Part shown: positions 5,048-11,032 of the stretch, piece after piece
How the letters are laid out: every line of letters begins with the position of its first letter
Position numbering within the stretch: the first letter of the stretch is position 1
NCBI GenBank assembly: GCA_030612185.1
Contig: JAUWOI010000077.1
Location: 1-12,268 of the forward strand
Source: Anaerolineae bacterium
GTDB taxonomy: Bacteria; Chloroflexota; Anaerolineae; B4-G1
Direction of reading: 5' to 3'
DNA length: 12,268 nucleotides
The notes under the pieces: model-generated
What the model was told of the DNA's origin: nothing
Databases searched by the model: none
What the model saw: the letters and a program-made list of their open reading frames with translations, nothing else
Translations under genes and position numbers: made by a program

Positions 5048-8000
5048 TCCACCTCGAACGTGTACCTCGGCACCGGATTGTTCTTGTCGCCCCAGCGCGC
5101 ATCAGCTGACCAAGCGCCATCGGGCTTTTCCCTCTTACGCGTCTCGACGGTGACCGTGCAGGCCTTTGGATTGAGCGTCAGCAGGTTATACTGCAAGGGG
5201 ATACCGGGTACTTGTTCCCTAGTTGGTGCGCCAAATGTCCCCGCCCCGACGATGTAAAGACCACGATTGGCGTCGTACTTGTGATAGCTCTCAATGGCCT
5301 CGTGGATGTGCCCGTGCATGCAGATCTGGAAACCGTGAATAGTAAGCAATTGGAGGAACTCATCGTTCATCATCTCAGGCCCAGTGACCGGATGGTGCCA
5401 AACGGCGATCTTGAGCCAGTCGTCGTACTTGCTGTCCTGTAGCCGGTCGAGCGCGCGGGCCAACGCATCCATGTTGATGCTGGCCCGCTCTGTGTAGTGG
5501 TGATCAATCTCCCAGGCCGAGTTGAGCGCCAGGAACAAGAGACGTTCATCGGGACACTCATGCAGGATGCCCTGTTCAGCATAGTCGAGCGGGTACTCCC
5601 GACCACCGTACACCTTCCTGTAGAAGTGCGCGTTGAAGTGAGCAAACCGCTGTCGGTAGAGGTCTTCATTACGCACCAAAGCGCCAGCCTTGCCCGCCTG
5701 GATATAGCGCCCTTCAGGCAACCGCTCCGGCAGCTTGCGCCTGGAGACGAAAGGATAGGCTTCTTCCGCAAGATCCCAATTCAAGTCGTGATTGCCCGGC
5801 ACGACGACGACGCGGCTCGAATCTAATCCAAAGCGCTTAACCAGCCCATCCACTAGTTCGAATGCCGCGTGGTATTCTTCCTTGGTCGAGAAGTTTGCCA
5901 CGTCGCCCGAAATAACCAGGTACTCCAGCCGGTTCACCTTGAGTTCTCGCTTCAGATCAGTTTCTAGTTGAGCGCGGTACTTGCGTGCCCCGCTGGGTGT
6001 CCCTAAGTGGATGTCGGAAAGGTGTAAGACATGTAGGCGGTGGTCTTTCTCTCCAGTGTACTGGCGCCGGTCGGCCTTGAATTGCTCGACTTCTTGCTTC
6101 GTGCGTTTCTCTACCGTCTCTGCCAATTCTCGCTGTTTCTTAGGATAGGCGCGATCGCGACAATAGAGATCCTCAATGCTGCGCAGGATAATGACGGAAG
6201 CACCACAATACTGGCAAGGGATATCCAGCTTGCCCGCTCTCACGCGTGCCTCGATAGCGGCCCAGTTTTCTACCTCTTTGCCACACTTGCAATAGAGGCG
6301 GATGCGCTCCTGGATGTCAACGCCCCTGGCGCGCAAATGATCAGTGACGAAGCGAATGAACGTGACGCGGTCAAACTCGCTGACGCCGGGATAGAAATAA
6401 ACCTCCAGTTCGCCCGTTCCCTCTGCTACGTGCCGCATAGCAAAGCCCAACTCGTGATCATCGCGCGAGAACTCAGCAGCGTATTTCCACCGGTCCTCGC
6501 GCTGGAAATAGTCAGTGTAGCTCAGCCGTACTACCAGCGAGGCATAGATAGCCTCAAGGCTGCCGGAGAACTGGTAGGTGACCTCGGTGGACGGATGTTC
6601 CTCCGCAGGGACCGGGCGGGTGACGTTGATCTGGCTGGGAAAGACCAGCAACCCCATCTCGCGGAAGCACAAATCGTGTTCAATAAGCAACTCGACCGTG
6701 GATTCGAGCACGGCTTTTTCTTCCCATGGCTTCAGGCGTTCGAAGCCGGTGAAAGGTATGTTGGCAGTGATAACATCGCGCTCTGAGATCGCGCCGACCC
6801 CGCGCGGATGATTGCGCGCTGCCTGGATGATGGCCGAGGCATACTGGTTGATCCGTTCCGGTTGCAGCAGCAACAATGCCAGTTTGGGCGTGGGGTTGAG
6901 GCGGTGAACCAACCCACGGGCCTGGAGGAGACTGACCACCGTATCAATTTGCGCCTGTGCCACCTTTCGCTCCGTGTAACGCTGGCGGGCGTGGTACCGC
7001 ACCTCGTCCATCAAGATAAACGTGCCGCCCGCCTCTTTGCGCTCCAACAGGAACTGGCGAATGACTTGAAAGAGGCGTGGCGTGGTCGTGCGTGGCATTC
7101 TGTCCCAAGGGATTTCCTCCAGAACTCGCTGCATCAGAGCTTCCACGCCCATGCCGGTTTTGGCACACGTGCACAGATAGGTATGCAGTCCATACTCGGC
7201 CAAAGCGCGGTTGATCTCATGCGGACCCACCGTGACCGGGCTGACGTCGGTACGGGCGGAAACCAGGTATTTCAGCGCGTCTGGGGAGGCCTGCTTCCTG
7301 AGCACCTTGGCCCAGTAGGGCACTCCACGAAACGGGTCCGCCGGGTCGGAGCAGTCAAAGAGCAACAACGCGACGTCCGTATCGTCCAGAAAAAGCTGAT
7401 GTACCAGATGATAGTCAGGTTGCCCTGCCAAGTCCCAAAGCGTGAGTTCAGCCTGCACATTGGCCAAGTTGCCAACCTGCTTCACCACGCTTTCGGGCAG
7501 CGGAATCTGCCAGAATTGCGCACCATGGGTGGACTCGGTAGGACGGAATTGGTCCTCGGCGATGCGGATGCCCAGCCCGGTCTTGCCTACGCCACTCTCC
7601 CCGACCAGCACCACCTTGGCATTGACATAGTGGACCGACTGCGTGGTCGGTGGTACGCCGAGCAGGGCATCAAGGTCCAGATCCCAGACGCAGATGGTCA
7701 TATCTGTTTCTAAGACCGTGGCCAGAACGGGCAACTCCGGATGAAAAGCCAGCCCACCGAGGTCACTACTTTCTGGTCTCTTGTCGAGGAGTATCACCAC
7801 TTTCTCATCGAGAGTTTCCACCGTTTCCCAAGTGTCGCAGTGCCAAAGCCGGACCGTGTCGTCTTCTGACTTCGAAGCGAGGAGACGACTGTCAGACGAA
7901 AAGGAGACACCGGTGACCGCATCTGTGTGGCCTTCTAGGATGTGTGTTTGCTGTCCCGTCTCAATATCCCATAGACGGATAGTTTTGTCTTTAGACCCCG

Positions 8001-8625
8001 AGGCGAGCATCCTCCCGTTTTGGGACCAAGCCACGGTAAGGACAGGACCGGAGTGACCTCTGAATGTCCGGCGCAATTCCCCAGCAGCCGTGTCCCAGAG
8101 CCGGATAGTATGATCTTCGGATCCCGAGACAAGGATACTCCCGCCTGGCGACCACACCACGTACCAGACAAAACTGGAGTGCCCCCTGAACGTCTGCAGT
8201 GATTTCCCTGCCGCAACATCCCAGAGCCGGACGGTATTGTCTTGGGAGCCCGAGGCAAGAGTGTGTCCATCCGGCGACCATGCCACACTGAAAACATAGC
8301 CGGTGTGCCCTTCGAATGTCTGGAGCAGTTTCCCGGTCTCCGCATCCCACAACCGGATGGTCTGATCATTGGAGCCCGAGGCCAGCACCCGTCCGTGTGG
8401 AGACCATGTCACAGTACGGACCCAATTTGAGCGCCCTCTGATCACACGGCGAAGTCTTCCTGTCTTCGCATTCCATAACCGGATAGTCCCGTCCGCGGAA
8501 GGAGACGCCAGCATTCGCCCATCCGGCGACCACGCGATCCGGGTAATATAGTCCCTATGCCCCCCAAGCCTGCGCCGTAGTCTGAAGCCGGGTGGGATGT
8601 TGCCTTTTGTGGTTATCTTTGCCAT
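5008..8625 (-). CDS. WD40 - Roc-like GTPase/COR - zinc ribbon - calcineurin-type phosphoesterase fusion protein
   Basis: A 1205-residue protein with a sensor-switch-effector layout. Residues ~20-325 form seven WD40 blades (repeated GH..V..VAWSPDG..LASGS.D.TIRLWD; the seventh is degenerate), enough for one closed propeller. Residues ~335-505 are a Ras/Roc-like GTPase: P-loop GESGVGKT 342-349, switch DLAGQ 398-402, a G4-like SARTD 456-460 and CAKTG 487-491. Residues ~510-770 resemble a COR/winged-helix region (e.g. LIEHDLCFREMGLLVFPSQI). Cys779/Cys781 and Cys804/Cys807 form a zinc-ribbon-like pair. Residues ~864-1150 are a metallophosphoesterase with every metal motif: DIH 871-873, GD 907-908, GNHD 944-947, HH 1077-1078, GHIH 1105-1108. 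No signal peptide or membrane segment. The start at 8625 has an AGAGAGG ribosome-binding site. The last ~13 residues overlap the radical SAM remnant out of frame, so the C-terminus may be read-through. Substrate and trigger unknown. Confidence 0.88.
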   Translation of the reverse strand: MAKITTKGNIPPGFRLRRRLGGHRDYITRIAWSPDGRMLASPSADGTIRLWNAKTGRLRRVIRGRSNWVRTVTWSPHGRVLASGSNDQTIRLWDAETGKLLQTFEGHTGYVFSVAWSPDGHTLASGSQDNTVRLWDVAAGKSLQTFRGHSSFVWYVVWSPGGSILVSGSEDHTIRLWDTAAGELRRTFRGHSGPVLTVAWSQNGRMLASGSKDKTIRLWDIETGQQTHILEGHTDAVTGVSFSSDSRLLASKSEDDTVRLWHCDTWETVETLDEKVVILLDKRPESSDLGGLAFHPELPVLATVLETDMTICVWDLDLDALLGVPPTTQSVHYVNAKVVLVGESGVGKTGLGIRIAEDQFRPTESTHGAQFWQIPLPESVVKQVGNLANVQAELTLWDLAGQPDYHLVHQLFLDDTDVALLLFDCSDPADPFRGVPYWAKVLRKQASPDALKYLVSARTDVSPVTVGPHEINRALAEYGLHTYLCTCAKTGMGVEALMQRVLEEIPWDRMPRTTTPRLFQVIRQFLLERKEAGGTFILMDEVRYHARQRYTERKVAQAQIDTVVSLLQARGLVHRLNPTPKLALLLLQPERINQYASAIIQAARNHPRGVGAISERDVITANIPFTGFERLKPWEEKAVLESTVELLIEHDLCFREMGLLVFPSQINVTRPVPAEEHPSTEVTYQFSGSLEAIYASLVVRLSYTDYFQREDRWKYAAEFSRDDHELGFAMRHVAEGTGELEVYFYPGVSEFDRVTFIRFVTDHLRARGVDIQERIRLYCKCGKEVENWAAIEARVRAGKLDIPCQYCGASVIILRSIEDLYCRDRAYPKKQRELAETVEKRTKQEVEQFKADRRQYTGEKDHRLHVLHLSDIHLGTPSGARKYRAQLETDLKRELKVNRLEYLVISGDVANFSTKEEYHAAFELVDGLVKRFGLDSSRVVVVPGNHDLNWDLAEEAYPFVSRRKLPERLPEGRYIQAGKAGALVRNEDLYRQRFAHFNAHFYRKVYGGREYPLDYAEQGILHECPDERLLFLALNSAWEIDHHYTERASINMDALARALDRLQDSKYDDWLKIAVWHHPVTGPEMMNDEFLQLLTIHGFQICMHGHIHEAIESYHKYDANRGLYIVGAGTFGAPTREQVPGIPLQYNLLTLNPKACTVTVETRKREKPDGAWSADARWGDKNNPVPRYTFEVEWGSPSGRFHSDV

Positions 8626-8633
8626 ATGCACAT

Positions 8634-8640
8634 CCTCTCT
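8634..8640 (-). promoter_or_regulatory. Ribosome-binding site of the WD40-GTPase gene
   Basis: AGAGAGG on the minus strand lies 8 nt before the ATG at 8625. It settles the start: the open frame continues upstream to about 9003, but only through the molybdopterin-subunit gene in a shadow frame. Confidence 0.65.
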
Positions 8641-8645
8641 TTTGG

Positions 8646-8679
8646 AGACCCTTGGGGTCTCTGAGACCCCCAAGGGTCT
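8646..8679. repeat. Near-perfect hairpin at the molybdopterin-subunit stop codon
   Basis: The arms agacccttggggtct (8646-8660) and agacccccaagggtct (8664-8679) pair over 15 bp with one bulged base and a 3-nt loop. The far arm contains the TAG stop of the molybdopterin-subunit gene (8680-8678), and the hairpin fills most of the gap before the WD40 gene. No T-run follows on the minus strand, so it is not a typical intrinsic terminator. Its sequence is related to inverted arms at 11701 and 11784, which suggests a dispersed palindromic element. Confidence 0.8.
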
Positions 8680-11032
8680 AGGGTGGCCCCCAAGAATCCA
8701 GCCTCCGCAGCGCCCGCCACACCCGCTCCGGCGTGAAGGGCACCTCCCGGATCCAGACCCCTGTCGCGTCGTGAATGGCGTCGGCCATCGCCGGGGCGAT
8801 GCCGTCCATCGGAATCTCGCTGATGGACTTGGCCCCGAACGGCCCGGTCGGCTCATCTGTCTGCACGAAGATGACCTCCAGTTTGGGCATCTCGTTCGCC
8901 TTATAGATGTGGTAGGGGCCGAAGCGCGGGTTGACCAGGTGGCCGCGCTCGTCGTACACCATCTCCTCACAGTGGGCGAAGCCGATAGCCTGCTGCAAGC
9001 CACCCTCCACCTGCCCAGAGGCGGTGATCGGGTTGATCACTCGCCCCGCGTCCACCACCATCAGCACCCGCTCCACCGTGACCTGACCGGTCTCGGTGTC
9101 CACCGTCAATTCGACGAACTGGGCCCCGAAGGGAGGCGGGCTCTCGTAACTCAGGTGAGACGCGCTGGCGATGATCTGATGCTGATTCTGCTGGTGCAGG
9201 CTGCTCAGGGCCACTTGCTCAAGCGTGAGCGATGTGCCGTCGGGGGCGAAGACTCGCCGGTCGCGCAACTCCCACCCTCCCCCGGCCTCTCCCTGTGAGG
9301 GAGGGGGGCTCTCCAAGCCCAACATCAACGCACCGTGCTCCTTGATCTGATCAGCCACCTTGAGCGCGGCCTTGCGCACCGCCCCGCCGCTGATGTAGGT
9401 GGTGCTAGATGCATAGGCCCCCTTGTCGAAGGGTGTGAAGTCGGTATCCGAGGAGTAGACGATCATATCCTCCACCGGCACGCCCAACACCTCGGCCGCT
9501 ATCTGGGCCAGGATGGTGTCGGAGCCGGTGCCGATGTCTGTCGCGCCGATCAGGAGATTGAAGGAGCCATCGTCGTTCATCTTGATCGTCGCGGCGCCCA
9601 TGTCCAGCCCGGCGATGCCACTGCCATGCAGCATCACCGCCATCCCGATGCCTCTCCTCGTCTCCTTGTCTCCTTGTCTCCTTGTCTCATTCCCGCGTTT
9701 ATCATACCAACCCATCGCCTCCAGGCCCACCTGGACGCACTGTTCCAGGCCGCTGGAACGAATGATCTGCGTGAACCCCTCGCGTCCCTCGCCCAGGGCC
9801 TTGGCGAGCAATAACTCTTCGCCCTCTTTGATCCAGTTCCTGCGCTTGAACTCGACCACGTCCCAGCCCATCTGGTCGGCAATCTCGGACATCAGCGTCT
9901 CAATGCCGAAGAAACACTGCATCGCCCCGTAACCTCGGAAGGCTCCCGGTGTAGGCTTGTTGGTGTAGACCACGTCGCAGGTGAATTTCGAGTAGGGCGC
10001 GTTATAGAGCGTCAGTCCCTTCTGGCCACCCACCATCTGCACCGTCAGGCCGTGCGTGCCGTAGGCGCACGTATCGCCGATGAGATAGAGTTCGGTGGCG
10101 ACCACCTCCATCTCATCGGTAAGACCGACCTTATAGCGCATAATCTGGGGGGGGCGGCTGCGGGAACTGGCGAACTCCTGATAGCGCGTGTACTCCATGC
10201 GCACCGGCCGGCCCGTGGTGATGGTCAGGTGGGCACACAGGTCCTCCAGGATCAGATCCTGCTTGTTGCCGAAGCCGCCGCCGATGCGCGGCTTGATCAC
10301 GCGGATCTGCTTGACCGGCAGACCGATGATAGGGGAGAGCATACGCCGGATGTGAAAGGGTACCTGGGTGCTGGTGCGCACCACCAAGCGTCCATCCTCG
10401 TCCCAGTAGGTGATGCAGACGTGCGGCTCGATGTGCGCCTGCTGCTGCTGCGAGGTGCGGTACTCTCCCTCGAAGACGTGATCGGCCTTGGCCCACTGAG
10501 CCTCGGCGTCGCCTATCTCGGCATGGATGTGGTGGACGATGTTATGCTGGGCGTCGTAGATCAACTCCGTGTCAGGCTCGTCGTGGATCACCGGTGCCCC
10601 CTCCCGCATCGCCTCCTCGGGATCCAGGACGTGGGGCAGCACCTCATACTCCACCTCGATCAACCGCAGTGCCCGCTGTGCCAGTTCCGGCGTCTCGGCG
10701 GCGACGACCGCCACCCGGTCACCCACGTGGCGCACTTTGTTGTCCAGGACAACCTGATCGAAGGGCGGCGGCTGGGGGTAACTCTGCCCGCCGGAAGCGT
10801 ACTTGACGCGGGGGATGTCTTTGTAAGTGAGCACCGCGTGGACGCCAGGTAGGGCGCGGGCACGGCTGGCATCTATCTCCTTGATGCGGGCGTGGGCGTG
10901 GGGACTGGTGAGCAACGCGCCGTAGAGCATCCCCTCTATCTTGATATCGTCAGTGAAGACGGGTCGCCCCGCCGCCAGTTTGACGCCGTCCACTTTGGGC
11001 TCCGGCTTGCCGACGACGCTCAGCGGCTCCAT
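8678..11032 (-). CDS. Xanthine dehydrogenase family molybdopterin-binding subunit
   Basis: A 784-residue large subunit of a molybdenum hydroxylase. It starts MEPLSVVGKPEPKVDGVKLA, typical of the family. It shows RIGGGFGNK (249-257), TPGAFRGYG (361-369, with the substrate-orienting Arg366), GTGSDT (501-506), DKGAYASSTTYISGG (536-550) and GAKSISEIP (733-741, with Glu739 the expected catalytic base). The enzyme would hydroxylate a purine, N-heterocycle or aldehyde using water, passing electrons to the 2Fe-2S and FAD subunit encoded just upstream (13-bp overlap). The actual substrate cannot be read from sequence. Two stretches look like in-frame repeat insertions: residues ~448-460 (NETRRQGDKETRR, from an octamer repeat) and ~575-588 (SPPPSQGEAGGGW, from a hairpin element). 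Both sit at loop-like sites and the frame is kept, so the protein may still work. Confidence 0.9.
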   Translation of the reverse strand: MEPLSVVGKPEPKVDGVKLAAGRPVFTDDIKIEGMLYGALLTSPHAHARIKEIDASRARALPGVHAVLTYKDIPRVKYASGGQSYPQPPPFDQVVLDNKVRHVGDRVAVVAAETPELAQRALRLIEVEYEVLPHVLDPEEAMREGAPVIHDEPDTELIYDAQHNIVHHIHAEIGDAEAQWAKADHVFEGEYRTSQQQQAHIEPHVCITYWDEDGRLVVRTSTQVPFHIRRMLSPIIGLPVKQIRVIKPRIGGGFGNKQDLILEDLCAHLTITTGRPVRMEYTRYQEFASSRSRPPQIMRYKVGLTDEMEVVATELYLIGDTCAYGTHGLTVQMVGGQKGLTLYNAPYSKFTCDVVYTNKPTPGAFRGYGAMQCFFGIETLMSEIADQMGWDVVEFKRRNWIKEGEELLLAKALGEGREGFTQIIRSSGLEQCVQVGLEAMGWYDKRGNETRRQGDKETRRGIGMAVMLHGSGIAGLDMGAATIKMNDDGSFNLLIGATDIGTGSDTILAQIAAEVLGVPVEDMIVYSSDTDFTPFDKGAYASSTTYISGGAVRKAALKVADQIKEHGALMLGLESPPPSQGEAGGGWELRDRRVFAPDGTSLTLEQVALSSLHQQNQHQIIASASHLSYESPPPFGAQFVELTVDTETGQVTVERVLMVVDAGRVINPITASGQVEGGLQQAIGFAHCEEMVYDERGHLVNPRFGPYHIYKANEMPKLEVIFVQTDEPTGPFGAKSISEIPMDGIAPAMADAIHDATGVWIREVPFTPERVWRALRRLDSWGPP
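9270..9317. repeat. Palindromic GC-rich element inside the molybdopterin-subunit gene
   Basis: The core is ctccct-gtg-agggag (9289-9303), flanked by further C-rich and G-rich arms that extend the pairing imperfectly. It encodes SPPPSQGEAGGGW in frame. The composition (alternating C-runs and G-runs) differs sharply from the flanking coding sequence, as expected for an inserted dispersed palindrome. Confidence 0.6.
9653..9690. repeat. Octamer tandem repeat inside the molybdopterin-subunit gene
   Basis: One variant unit (tctcctcg), three perfect copies of tctccttg, and a final partial unit. On the minus strand it encodes the Arg/Glu-rich peptide NETRRQGDKETRR. The unit length is the same as in the repeat blocks at 279-408. 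Confidence 0.9.

Noticed and set aside
6040..7713. Plus-strand open frames opposite the GTPase and phosphoesterase domains
   Set aside because: Antisense shadows of a gene with full motif support; no domain or start signal seen.
8646..8679. Rho-independent terminator
   Set aside because: The stem is strong, but no T-run follows in either transcription direction.
8626..9003. Upstream extension of the WD40-GTPase reading frame
   Set aside because: It runs through the molybdopterin-subunit gene in a shadow frame and through the hairpin; the ATG at 8625 has its own ribosome-binding site and begins the propeller.
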